A stretch of DNA of 40,612 nucleotides, from contig JAFVQM010000027.1 in assembly GCA_017504795.1 (NCBI GenBank), positions 1 to 40,612 of the forward strand, read 5' to 3'. Positions 10,008 through 18,241 of the stretch are shown piece after piece. Source of the stretch: Clostridia bacterium (GTDB taxonomy: Bacteria; Bacillota; Clostridia; Christensenellales; Borkfalkiaceae). Position 1 is the stretch's first letter, and each line of letters begins with the position of its first letter. The notes below the pieces were generated by a model. It made no database searches. It saw only the letters and a program-made list of their open reading frames with translations, and was not told the origin of the DNA. Position numbers and translations under genes: made by a program.

Positions 10008-13000
10008 TTAGGCTTGTGCGTTGTAAAGACTTGCCCAGTAAAGTTTACCGTCTTCAGTAACTTTCCAGTACTTGTTGCTTGCAAAGTTAGATGCCTTAAA
10101 GTCAACGTTCTGTTCAAGTTCAGCAATCGTATCGTACTTGGTTACACCCATAAATCTTACGATAGAGTTGCTTGATCCACACACGCTAGTTTCTGAACGA
10201 GATTGTAAATCAGGGAACACCCAAGTATACGCAAGTGGCGAGCCCCAAATACCGTCAGTTGAGTTACACTCAACGTTTGAACCCGAAGTAACCACGTCCA
10301 TCGTGCCACCACAATCGTTTTTAGTACAAGTAGTTCCAGGTACTAAAGATACGTTGTTATAACAAGTGCTACATAAGTAACCGTGTTGTTTAGACTTACC
10401 AAAGTATTTTAATACGTTGTGAACGGTACCGTCTTCGGTTACGATAGGTTCTACGATTTCTGCTGCAAGTTGTGGAGATAATTTTTGTCTCATCGGATAG
10501 TTACCAGTCGTTTCGTTACCAGCGTAGCCGAATACACGTCTCCATCTAGTGTTTGCAGCAGCCGAACATTGAGTAAACGTAGAATCAACACAACCGTTGG
10601 TACAAGCCTGGGTTGAGAAGTAATATCCACAACCGCTACATTCGTAAGGTTGGTTAGCTCTAGGTCCGAACTGGTCAAATTTGTAAATTGAACCGTAATC
10701 AATAGTTCTTGTTAAGAAATTTACTTGACCAACCGACTTATTGAGTTGGTTAATGTTGCTTGCGTAAGAAAGGTTGTTAGGTGACGCTATATATACGTTG
10801 TTAATATAACCAGTGGTGTTACCTGCCGTCATTTTGAAAAGGTTTGCAAACAACGTACTGGTATTTGCGTATTTGTATAACGAATACCACGTTCCAGCGT
10901 TGAAGTAATTTTTGTAATATTTACCAGGTTGAAGCGTAGTACCGTCTGCAAAGTAGTACATATCGTAATCGTCTTCTGAAATAGGATTGTATCCCTTCTC
11001 GTTTACGATGTATGCATCATTGATTTTAAGGTTTTTAGTCGGTTGACCTACTAAACCGTACATATCGGTAGAAGCGCTTGAATACGTTACGTAAATATTA
11101 GAAACGTTTTGAACGTATGCTTCGCTATCGTACATATGCGATGCAATTACTGAATAATATCCGTAGCCCGAAGTAGTAGACGTTGAAGCTGACGTAGATT
11201 GTAAATAAGTCAATACGTCAACGAACGCTACGTTTTTAATATCCGCACCAACAGTTAACCCAGAACCGGTAGTTCCAAGCACAGCAAACATACCAAGTTT
11301 AGTAGGCTTAAAGTTAGAAATTACGTAACCGTCACCGTCAAATACGCCGGTAAACCCACCTTTTATTGCCGAAGTAGACTTGTTATATTGGAAAGCGTAA
11401 CTTTCGCCATAACTTAACGTCATACCGGTATAATCAAGCGTAACGTCAGCCATATCAATGTTTGAATTGAGTTTGTAAATACCTGCGTTAAATACGTACT
11501 CAACACCGTCGGTATGAGTGTTGTATACGATACCATTACCAGACGTACCGCCTTGATTTTGAGTATAATCTATATCAAGTGCAAGTTTAAGTTCGGCAGC
11601 GTCACCAATAATTCTAGTGTAATAATTTACACCGTCAAATTCGAATATTCCGTTTTGAGTGTAAACAAGCACTTCGTCTGAAATGGTATTATCTGCACTA
11701 TTTACTTTGTAAGAAATACCGTTTTTGGTATCGCTATCACTAGTTTTAGCGTAAATTGAAGTTAAATATCCGTTTTCGTCAACGGTGTATTCTTCATTTT
11801 CAAGTGAAAGTTCAACGCCGTTTACGGTAACTTTTTGTACCTTTTCACCGTTAAGCGCAGTTGATACTAATGCGTTTTGTGACGCGTCGTAATCACCACT
11901 AACGGTATCGATTACGATATTAGCACTATTCTTCCAAGTAAATCTACCGTTTTCATACTTCCACATACCTGTAGCAACGAATTGTGCTACGTCGTCAGGA
12001 TTAGCAGTAACCATTTCTTCTAAGGTTTCGTAACGCTTAACGCCGTTCCATACTCTCGTTACGCCTTGATTCAAACTATAACCGTTAGCATCGAGAACTT
12101 GGGTATTTTCAACCTTTTGAGCGCCTTCGGCTAAGCCAAGACCAGGTGCGGTAGCATCGTCAGTCGCGGTGTGGAAGAAGGTATAATCGTGCCAAACGTC
12201 AGTTTCGTTTTCACCGTAAGCAAAGTAAGAGTTCCACCTAGAAACCGTACCATCTGTAAACGTTGGTTCTTTGTAAGTTGCAGCCTCGCCGTAAGCAAGA
12301 AGTGGAAGTTGCGATATAACGTGTACGTTATTCATATTATCGGTGAGCGCAACGTTAACCATTCTTGAAAGATAAGTTCTACCCCAAGTGGCTGAGTTTG
12401 CGTCAACCCAAGCGTCAACGTCTAACTCTTCGTCATAAGGTACTTCGATAATAACGTTATTTAGGTGCCCTGCTCTAGTATACATAATCATTTGTTGCAT
12501 TTCACTACCAGGAGCAACTTTAACGTAAATATTTTCAACCGTACCGCGCAGTTCCTTTGCAAACCAACCGTTGTTTACGTTATACCCTATTGACGTGAAG
12601 TTATCAAATGCAATATTTTTAATAACGGTGCTGTTAGCTAAATCACCAAATATAGGGTTAGCATTTGAAGTTTTATTTTTAGTAAGGTTAGAAATTACGT
12701 GACCGCGCCCGTCAAAATAACCGCTGAAAGAGTTAGTTACGCCGTAATCACCTTCAACGGTGCTCATATCAACGTCGTTAACAAGAATTGTTATTTCGCT
12801 ATAGTGAGTAGCGTCTTCTGCCCAAGTAGACTTATCAAAGAAATTTTTAACGTCTTCTGCCGTTTTAAGCACGTTGTCAACGAGTAAAAGGTTAACTACT
12901 TTAAGTGAGCCTTCTTCAAAAATATAAAGTTTTTGCGGAGTGCTACTTGCGGTGTATTCGCCGGCAAGAGTAATTTTACCGTCCTGTACGATAGCGTTTT

Positions 13001-13796
13001 CATTGTCGAGTACTACGATAGCATCGTCACTTACTTGATAGTTTTCAATACCTTCAACAACGACTTCTTTATCTACAACCGATGCGTAGCCGTCGTAATA
13101 CTTCTCGTCCCAACTGCCAACGTAAGAAAGGGCTGCCGCCTTAATAGTACCGTTTTCATCTTCGGTATTGCCGTCTTTAATAGAAACGAGCGTTCTTGCA
13201 GCAACTTTTAGCATTGAAGTGGTGTACGAATTCTCCGCCCAAAAAGTTTTGCCGTTTGCAATAGCGTAAGGATATGCGGTAAAGTCCATAGCGTAAAGTT
13301 CCGCTTTAACGGTTGCAAGTTTTCCAGTAACTTCGGGGCTTTCGTAAGTGTACGAAGTGCCAAGTTCTGTATTGTACTTTTCGGCAATTGCTTTTAAGAT
13401 AACTATATCGTCAAACACGATAGATGCATCAATAAAAGCAGAGCCATTATAATGTCTCCAAAGAACGTTATCGCCGTCGAGCGCGTTCATGTTTTCAGTT
13501 GACGATTTATTCGTATCAACCGTGCCGTTTTTAGCAGGGTAAACAAGCGTACCAAACGTAGCGCTTTCAATCCCTTGGCTTGCATACCACTCTGTATTTA
13601 CGTATCCGCGGAATCTTAAACCACTATATCCTTCGGTACCAACGTTTAAGCGAATAGAACCAGCGTCATAAATCATAAACAAAGGATCTGCCGCACTAAC
13701 GCTACTAGCGTTTGCCATAGTTAAAACGCCTACGGTTGCACAAACGCCTAATACAAGCGAGCATACTTTAATTAAAAAACTTCTTAATTTACTCAT
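10008..13796 (-). CDS. Large secreted protein with GLUG-like repeats and Cys clusters
   Basis: A 1262-residue protein with a clear signal peptide (basic start, hydrophobic core, cleavage likely after VSA near residue 35). It is Asn/Thr/Tyr-rich and acidic like many surface proteins of gut Clostridia. Two beta-helix style motifs recur: GYFDGRGHVISNL near residue 358 and GVFDGDGYVISNF near 816. A module of about 45 residues occurs twice, near 580-625 (NGVKRYETLEEM ... W) and at the very end, 1214-1258 (MGVTKYDTIAELEQ ... W). CxxC clusters near 1049 and 1141 resemble zinc ribbons, odd for an exported protein. No LPXTG motif or terminal membrane anchor is seen. It lies 9 nt after a 49-residue gene with which it shares a promoter. 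An adhesin or structural role is only a guess. Confidence 0.85.
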   Translation of the reverse strand: MSKLRSFLIKVCSLVLGVCATVGVLTMANASSVSAADPLFMIYDAGSIRLNVGTEGYSGLRFRGYVNTEWYASQGIESATFGTLVYPAKNGTVDTNKSSTENMNALDGDNVLWRHYNGSAFIDASIVFDDIVILKAIAEKYNTELGTSYTYESPEVTGKLATVKAELYAMDFTAYPYAIANGKTFWAENSYTTSMLKVAARTLVSIKDGNTEDENGTIKAAALSYVGSWDEKYYDGYASVVDKEVVVEGIENYQVSDDAIVVLDNENAIVQDGKITLAGEYTASSTPQKLYIFEEGSLKVVNLLLVDNVLKTAEDVKNFFDKSTWAEDATHYSEITILVNDVDMSTVEGDYGVTNSFSGYFDGRGHVISNLTKNKTSNANPIFGDLANSTVIKNIAFDNFTSIGYNVNNGWFAKELRGTVENIYVKVAPGSEMQQMIMYTRAGHLNNVIIEVPYDEELDVDAWVDANSATWGRTYLSRMVNVALTDNMNNVHVISQLPLLAYGEAATYKEPTFTDGTVSRWNSYFAYGENETDVWHDYTFFHTATDDATAPGLGLAEGAQKVENTQVLDANGYSLNQGVTRVWNGVKRYETLEEMVTANPDDVAQFVATGMWKYENGRFTWKNSANIVIDTVSGDYDASQNALVSTALNGEKVQKVTVNGVELSLENEEYTVDENGYLTSIYAKTSDSDTKNGISYKVNSADNTISDEVLVYTQNGIFEFDGVNYYTRIIGDAAELKLALDIDYTQNQGGTSGNGIVYNTHTDGVEYVFNAGIYKLNSNIDMADVTLDYTGMTLSYGESYAFQYNKSTSAIKGGFTGVFDGDGYVISNFKPTKLGMFAVLGTTGSGLTVGADIKNVAFVDVLTYLQSTSASTSTTSGYGYYSVIASHMYDSEAYVQNVSNIYVTYSSASTDMYGLVGQPTKNLKINDAYIVNEKGYNPISEDDYDMYYFADGTTLQPGKYYKNYFNAGTWYSLYKYANTSTLFANLFKMTAGNTTGYINNVYIASPNNLSYASNINQLNKSVGQVNFLTRTIDYGSIYKFDQFGPRANQPYECSGCGYYFSTQACTNGCVDSTFTQCSAAANTRWRRVFGYAGNETTGNYPMRQKLSPQLAAEIVEPIVTEDGTVHNVLKYFGKSKQHGYLCSTCYNNVSLVPGTTCTKNDCGGTMDVVTSGSNVECNSTDGIWGSPLAYTWVFPDLQSRSETSVCGSSNSIVRFMGVTKYDTIAELEQNVDFKASNFASNKYWKVTEDGKLYWASLYNAQA

Positions 13797-13805
13797 AATG
13801 CCCCC

Positions 13806-13955
13806 TTATTCGCCTTGCCCTAAATTGAGCCAACTATCGTCTATCCAACTGCCTTTAATCGTCGTATAATCTTTATCGTTGATAGACGCGGTTACTATGT
13901 CAACCTGGTTGTATAAAACAACTTCAATTGACGGTGCTAAATAAGATTTCTTCAT
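13806..13955 (-). CDS. 49-residue small protein ahead of the secreted protein
   Basis: A short gene with a perfect AGGAGG (13963-13968) seven bases before its ATG, so translation is well supported. The product begins MKKSYLAPSIEVVLY, continues with an acidic middle (DIVTASINDKDY) and ends in a Trp-containing acidic stretch (GSWIDDSWLNLGQGE). It has no signal peptide, membrane segment or cysteine. It is first in the operon; the stop is 9 nt before the ATG of the secreted protein, whose own GGGGG site overlaps the gap. I recall similar MKK-x-Y-x-x-P-x-x-E-V starts in gut Clostridia, but this is from memory and unverified. It could be a modified or secreted peptide, or a translational-coupling leader. 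Confidence 0.75.
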   Translation of the reverse strand: MKKSYLAPSIEVVLYNQVDIVTASINDKDYTTIKGSWIDDSWLNLGQGE

Positions 13956-14030
13956 ACAAAAACCTCCTATTTTTCAGCCCATCAGAGATAGCAAAAATTA
14001 TTTTTTTTACTTAATTTGTTCACAAATTTA

Positions 14031-14094
14031 TTATACGTAGTATAATTATTTTTACTACAAAATTTTTAGTATACTACCCATAATACGTATATAC
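14031..14094 (-). promoter_or_regulatory. Cluster of TAGTATA palindromes at the transcription start
   Basis: Three palindromic blocks lie in 64 nt: TTATAC-GTA-GTATAA (14031-14045), TAGTATACTA (14067-14076) and overlapping ATACGTAT/GTATATAC (14083-14094). The 7-mer TAGTATA or its complement occurs in each cluster. They overlap the -10 box and the first 60 nt of the transcript, the usual place for repressor operators. The regulator is not identifiable. Confidence 0.5.
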
Positions 14095-14121
14095 TATACC
14101 ACTACCCCCTCCGCCTGTCAA
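14093..14121 (-). promoter_or_regulatory. Promoter of the small peptide / secreted protein operon
   Basis: On the minus strand TTGACA (14116-14121) is followed by 17 nt and TATAGT (14093-14098). Predicted transcription starts near 14086, giving a leader of about 130 nt that contains the TAGTATA palindromes. Confidence 0.8.
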
Positions 14122-14171
14122 GAGCCTGAGTGAAAATAATTGTTTTTTTTATAATTATTTATTAATAAAAT

Positions 14172-14196
14172 AAAAAAGCAAGCATAATTGCTTGCT
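14172..14196 (-). terminator. Terminator after the lytic transglycosylase
   Basis: A perfect 8-bp stem AGCAAGCA/TGCTTGCT with loop TAAT (14177-14196) is followed on the minus strand by TTTTTATTTT. It overlaps the stop codon of the preceding gene. Confidence 0.88.
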
Positions 14197-14704
14197 AAAT
14201 TATTACCTTATATATATTTATTCGTCTTAGTACTTTTTTTGTGAAATTTTTAGTTTCTTTATACGGCGGAACGGTAACGCCACCGTCTATCCACGCCCGA
14301 GCGTTGCCTTCGCCTGCGTTGTACGCCCAAAGCACCTTTTCTAGCGCGGAAAACTTTTTGGTTAGATATTTTATATAGTTTACGCCTAGATAGATATTAG
14401 TTTCGGCGTTATAAAGGTCCACTTCTAACTCGTAACCTATTTTTCTAGCGATAAACTCGGCTGTTTCTTGTTTGAGTTGCATTAGCCCTTTCGCGCCTTT
14501 AATTGACGTGGCGTTTTTATCAAAACCGCTTTCGGTTTTCATTACGGCTAGAACGAGCGAAACGTCCACCCCTGCCTTATTAGAACAATCTTTAACCACG
14601 GCTAAGTACTTTTTGTACCCGCCCACTTCAACGTACAAACACACCGTTAAAAAAGCGAACGCGCATACAATTAAAACCGCTGTAATTTTAACCCAAAATT
14701 TCAT
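14195..14704 (-). CDS. Membrane-anchored lytic transglycosylase (SLT family)
   Basis: A 169-residue Slt70-type domain that cleaves the MurNAc-GlcNAc bond of peptidoglycan. An N-terminal hydrophobic segment (about 5-27) serves as signal or anchor. The SLT core shows the catalytic Glu in MKTESGFD, the GLMQLKQET motif, NIYLGVNYI and AYNAGEG. It overlaps the end of coaE by 17 nt, so the two are coupled. The order polA-coaE-lytic transglycosylase is common in Clostridia. Confidence 0.9.
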   Translation of the reverse strand: MKFWVKITAVLIVCAFAFLTVCLYVEVGGYKKYLAVVKDCSNKAGVDVSLVLAVMKTESGFDKNATSIKGAKGLMQLKQETAEFIARKIGYELEVDLYNAETNIYLGVNYIKYLTKKFSALEKVLWAYNAGEGNARAWIDGGVTVPPYKETKNFTKKVLRRINIYKVII

Positions 14705-15254
14705 TTACTACTGCCCTTACTTTATCGGAAAATTCTTGCAAACTTCCGTTATTAGTAATAACAGTATGCTTATTTTTATCTAAATTTTCATAATCGTATT
14801 GATTTTTTATTCTAGATAGAACTTCTTCACTAGATAAACCGCTACGGTTTTCAACCGATTTTATCCTAAGCCCTAAGTCGCGCATAATTACGATTACTTT
14901 ATTGTACTTATCTTGATATCCGCTTTCAAACAATAGTGGAACTTCGTGAAAGGACACGCTGTAATTTTTACTCTTTTCAAACATACTCTCGTAAATTTTA
15001 GCGTGCGTAAACTCGTTTAGCGCCTTTAACTTACAAGGCTCATTAAACACCGCGCTAGACACCGCCACCCTATCAAGCGTATCGCTATTACTTTCAACTT
15101 GAACGGCACGGTGAACGCCCCGAACGAAATCGGGGTTTTTAAGGAGTTCGGTATACGTATCATCCGCCGAAATTACGGGATATCCCATTTGTTTTATGGT
15201 GGCAATAGCCGTTGATTTGCCCGAGCCTATGCCACCCGTTATTGCAATAATCAT
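14688..15254 (-). CDS. coaE: Dephospho-CoA kinase
   Basis: CoaE phosphorylates the 3' hydroxyl of dephospho-CoA in the last step of coenzyme A synthesis. The 188-residue product starts MIIAITGGIGSGKST, the family P-loop, followed by ISADDTYTELL with the conserved Asp. An upstream in-frame start at 15299 lies inside polA and adds 15 residues unlike the family, so the ATG at 15254 is chosen. That start is 4 nt after the polA stop. Length is normal. Confidence 0.92.
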   Translation of the reverse strand: MIIAITGGIGSGKSTAIATIKQMGYPVISADDTYTELLKNPDFVRGVHRAVQVESNSDTLDRVAVSSAVFNEPCKLKALNEFTHAKIYESMFEKSKNYSVSFHEVPLLFESGYQDKYNKVIVIMRDLGLRIKSVENRSGLSSEEVLSRIKNQYDYENLDKNKHTVITNNGSLQEFSDKVRAVVNEILG

Positions 15255-15258
15255 AATA

Positions 15259-17796
15259 TCACTTTGCGTCGTACCAAGTTTTGCCCACCTTACACTCAAC
15301 GGTTAAAGGAACGGTAAGCGATACGGCGTTTTCCATTTCTTCTTTTAATATTTTTGATGCTTTCGTAGCGTCTTTCTCACTAGAATCTAAAATTAGTTCG
15401 TCGTGCACTTGAAGTATAAGTTTAACGTCAGGGCATTCTCGTTTTAGCCTATTGTAAACTTTTACCATAGCAATTTTTATAATGTCGGCGGAACTGCCTT
15501 GAAGTGGCATATTCATTGACGCGCGCTCCCCAAAACTTCTTAAATTGTAGTTGGGCGAGTTAATCTCACGAATATATCTACGCCTATTAAGTAGCGTTGA
15601 AACGTAGCCGTTTTTCCTTGCAAACTCTACGTTGTTTTGCATATATTCTTTAACTTTTGGGTAACTTTCAAAATACTTTTTAATGTACTCGCTCGCTTCT
15701 TTTACCGAGCATTTAATATTTTTAGAAAGCCCGTATTCGCTTATGCCGTAAATTATGCCAAAGTTAACCGCCTTTGCCTTTCTGCGCATTTCGGGGGTAA
15801 CTTCATCTAGCGGAACTGAAAATACTTGGCTTGCAGTTATCGAGTGGATATCTTTTCCTTGCTTGTAGGCTAAAATCAACTCTTCGCTACCCGAAAAATG
15901 CGCGAGTAATCTAAGTTCTATTTGAGAGTAGTCGGCATCAATTAAAACCCTACCCGTATCTCTTGGGATAAAGAACTTTCTAAGTTTTACCCCTTCTTCG
16001 TCACGTACGGGTATGTTTTGTAGGTTTGGCTCTTTTGACGAAAGCCTTCCCGTTTGCGTTAACGTTTGGTTAAAGGACGTATGCACCAACCCCTTGTCCT
16101 TAACCGCTAAAACCTTAATCGCGTCAACGTAGGTAGATAGCAGTTTTTGTACCGTTCTGTACCTTAAAATAAATGGGATAATTTCGTGCTCATTTGTGAG
16201 TTCTTCAAGCGTTTCGGCACTAGTTGAGTAACCGCCGTTTTTATTCTTTTTGCCGTGTTTAAGCCCAAGTTTTTCAAAGATTATATACGATAGTTGCTTT
16301 GGCGAGTTTACGTTAAATTCTTCGCCTGCTAATTCGTGTATTTTTTTGGTTAGGCTTGAAATTTCATAGCGGTATTCGTCACCGATACTATCTAGGGCGG
16401 AAACGTCCACCCTAAAACCGCTACGCTCCATATCGATAAGTATTTTAGATAGCGGAAGTTCAACGTTGTAATATAGATTTGATAAGTCTTCACTCTCTAT
16501 TTGGCTTATAAACTTTTTGTGGAGCGTATAAAGTGAAAACGCAGGGGTACTAGTTGATAAACCGTAATATTCTAAAACGTCAAAAAGCGATTCTTCACGC
16601 TCCGAAAAGTCGCACAAATATCTTTCGATATCCACGTCGTACACGGTGGCGTTTAATGAAATATTTTGTTCAAGAAGCGTATCGTCAAGTTTTTTTCTAG
16701 AATACGCTACTATTTTGGCGCTATTATTTTCGACTATCGGTTTAAGTAGCGAAACGGCCTGTTCATAATCAAGCCCTTCGTCGAAAAACGTCTCTTTAAT
16801 TTTGAGAACATACTCGGTATTGTTTGAGTAAACGCTAACGTTTTCGCCTATAACGAGCGCAATTTCGCTAGTTTGGTCAACACCGTCTAAACTGTTAACT
16901 TCTAAAACTGAAACGGTTGGCGAAACTTCTTTTTCTTCTTCTTTTTCAAAGATGTCTGAGCGCTTTATAACGTTTTTGAAATCGAGTTCGGTAAAGTATT
17001 TTTTAACGTTTAAGTTAAACGGAAAAGAATACGTTAAACTCTCAATTTCAAGCGGTATATCCATCTTTGTATTTATGGTAGCAAGCGTTTTGCTCATATA
17101 CGCGCTATCTTTTCCAGCGATAAGTTTTTCAAGCGTTTTACCCTTAAAATCGCTAAGGTTATTATATACCCCGTCAACGTCGCCATACGTTTGAACTAGC
17201 GAAAGCGCAGTTTTTTCACCAACGCCTAAAACACCGGGGATATTGTCGGAACTGTCGCCCATAAAGGCTTTAAGGTCGATAATTTGCGGTGGAGTAATGC
17301 CTAGTTTTTCTACAAAGTTTTGGCTTGAATATATATCGGTATCTGTGATACCGCGCTTGGTAAAGTAAACGGAAGTATTTTCGTCTACGAGTTGAAAACT
17401 ATCTTTATCGCCCGTGTATATTATCGTTTCGCCTTGGTATTTTTTAGCAAGCGTTCCGATAATATCGTCGGCTTCAAAACCCGCGCACTCGTAAGTTTTT
17501 ATTCCCATAACGGAAAGGAGTTCTTTAAGGCGTGGAATTTGCGGGCGCAAATCGTCAGGCATAGGCTTTCTCGTTCCCTTATACTCTTCATACATTTGAT
17601 GGCGGAAAGTTTTGGCGTGCACGTCAAACGCAACGAGCATATATTTTGGCTTTATTTCGCTTATGATTTTTATAAGCATATTAGTAAAGCCGTACACCGC
17701 GTTGGTCGGCGCACCGTTTTTATCCGTTAACGGATTTATTGCGTAAAACGCGCGATTTATTAAACTATTGCCGTCTATTAAAACAAGTTTGTTCAT
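15259..17796 (-). CDS. polA: DNA polymerase I
   Basis: PolA, 845 residues: 5' nuclease domain (about 1-290, with EADDIIGT and the GDSSDNIPGV helix-hairpin-helix), a 3'-5' exonuclease-like domain (about 295-460) and polymerase domain (about 465-845, with DYSQIELRLLAH, RRKAKAVNFGIIYG and QVHDELI). It fills gaps in excision repair and removes primers. The middle domain lacks the DxE exonuclease motif where E. coli has DTE, so proofreading is probably absent, as known for several Gram-positive PolA proteins. The ATG is preceded by AAAAGGT. Confidence 0.96.
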   Translation of the reverse strand: MNKLVLIDGNSLINRAFYAINPLTDKNGAPTNAVYGFTNMLIKIISEIKPKYMLVAFDVHAKTFRHQMYEEYKGTRKPMPDDLRPQIPRLKELLSVMGIKTYECAGFEADDIIGTLAKKYQGETIIYTGDKDSFQLVDENTSVYFTKRGITDTDIYSSQNFVEKLGITPPQIIDLKAFMGDSSDNIPGVLGVGEKTALSLVQTYGDVDGVYNNLSDFKGKTLEKLIAGKDSAYMSKTLATINTKMDIPLEIESLTYSFPFNLNVKKYFTELDFKNVIKRSDIFEKEEEKEVSPTVSVLEVNSLDGVDQTSEIALVIGENVSVYSNNTEYVLKIKETFFDEGLDYEQAVSLLKPIVENNSAKIVAYSRKKLDDTLLEQNISLNATVYDVDIERYLCDFSEREESLFDVLEYYGLSTSTPAFSLYTLHKKFISQIESEDLSNLYYNVELPLSKILIDMERSGFRVDVSALDSIGDEYRYEISSLTKKIHELAGEEFNVNSPKQLSYIIFEKLGLKHGKKNKNGGYSTSAETLEELTNEHEIIPFILRYRTVQKLLSTYVDAIKVLAVKDKGLVHTSFNQTLTQTGRLSSKEPNLQNIPVRDEEGVKLRKFFIPRDTGRVLIDADYSQIELRLLAHFSGSEELILAYKQGKDIHSITASQVFSVPLDEVTPEMRRKAKAVNFGIIYGISEYGLSKNIKCSVKEASEYIKKYFESYPKVKEYMQNNVEFARKNGYVSTLLNRRRYIREINSPNYNLRSFGERASMNMPLQGSSADIIKIAMVKVYNRLKRECPDVKLILQVHDELILDSSEKDATKASKILKEEMENAVSLTVPLTVECKVGKTWYDAK

Positions 17797-17822
17797 ATTT
17801 TTACCTTTTCAACTAAAAACGA

Positions 17823-17851
17823 TTGCTTTTTGAAAAATACTGTGATATTAT
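17823..17851 (+). promoter_or_regulatory. Possible promoter of tRNA-Leu
   Basis: TTGCTT (17823-17828), a 17-nt spacer and TATTAT (17846-17851), placing transcription start about 60 nt before the tRNA. The match is fair, not strong. The gap from polA to the tRNA is divergent, so polA must also have a promoter here, which I could not place. Confidence 0.45.
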
Positions 17852-17919
17852 GTTAACGTTGAGTTTACCTATTTAGTATGCCACAAATACGGTTAAAAAT
17901 CAACACTATTTTCAAAAAT

Positions 17920-18006
17920 GCCGCCGTGGTGAAACTGGCAGACGCACGGGACTCAAAATCCCGCGGTAGCGATACCGTGTCGGTTCGATTCCGACCGGCG
18001 GCACCA
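17920..18006 (+). tRNA. tRNA-Leu (anticodon CAA)
   Basis: A complete class II tRNA of 87 nt with acceptor arms GCCGCCG/CGGCGGC, an anticodon stem GGGA/TCCC with loop CTCAAAA (anticodon CAA, reading UUG), a long variable arm, the GGTTCGATTCC T-arm and an encoded CCA end (18004-18006). It is transcribed opposite to polA and is followed at once by a terminator. Confidence 0.96.
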
Positions 18007-18039
18007 AAAAAAGAACTTTCCGAAGAAAGTTCTTTTTTT
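18007..18039 (+). terminator. Terminator after tRNA-Leu
   Basis: A perfect stem AAAAAAGAACTTTC / GAAAGTTCTTTTTTT around the tetraloop CGAA. Its last bases merge into the first copy of the 143-nt repeat. Confidence 0.92.
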
Positions 18040-18171
18040 ACGTATTTTGCATTTTTGCAAAATATACATAATGCGCTTTGCAAAAGCGTACATCATACCA
18101 CTTGTTAAAGTGGTACAAAAAAATGCAAAACATTATGTGTCCTTACGGACATTATGTATTTTGCTGTCGCA
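18029..18171 (+). repeat. 143-nt hairpin repeat, copy 1
   Basis: Direct repeat of 18613-18755, differing at only 5 of 143 positions. It is a chain of hairpins: ATTTTGCA/TGCAAAAT (18044-18063), CGCTTT/AAAGCG (18074-18088), TACCACTT/AAGTGGTA (18096-18115) and TGTCC/GGACA (18138-18151). ACATAATG (18066-18073) can pair with CATTATGT (18131-18138), which encloses the two middle hairpins as a three-way junction. Open frames that run through both copies give near-identical peptides starting MHFCKIYIMRF, but lack a ribosome binding site and are considered accidental. Confidence 0.9.
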
Positions 18172-18206
18172 AAACATTATGTACTCACTATCGTTCGCAT
18201 TGTTTA

Positions 18207-18235
18207 TTGACAACAAACAAGCAAAATGCTAAAAT
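18207..18235 (+). promoter_or_regulatory. Promoter of the four-helix-bundle gene
   Basis: TTGACA (18207-18212), a 17-nt spacer and TAAAAT (18230-18235). Only 6 nt separate the -10 box from the ATG at 18242, and no ribosome binding site exists, so the transcript should begin at or next to the start codon. Confidence 0.8.
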
Positions 18236-18241
18236 ACTTTT

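Noticed and set aside
10620-10700. Zinc ribbons as evidence that the 1262-residue protein is intracellular
   Set aside because: The signal peptide with a typical cleavage site is clear, so export is favoured despite the cysteine clusters.
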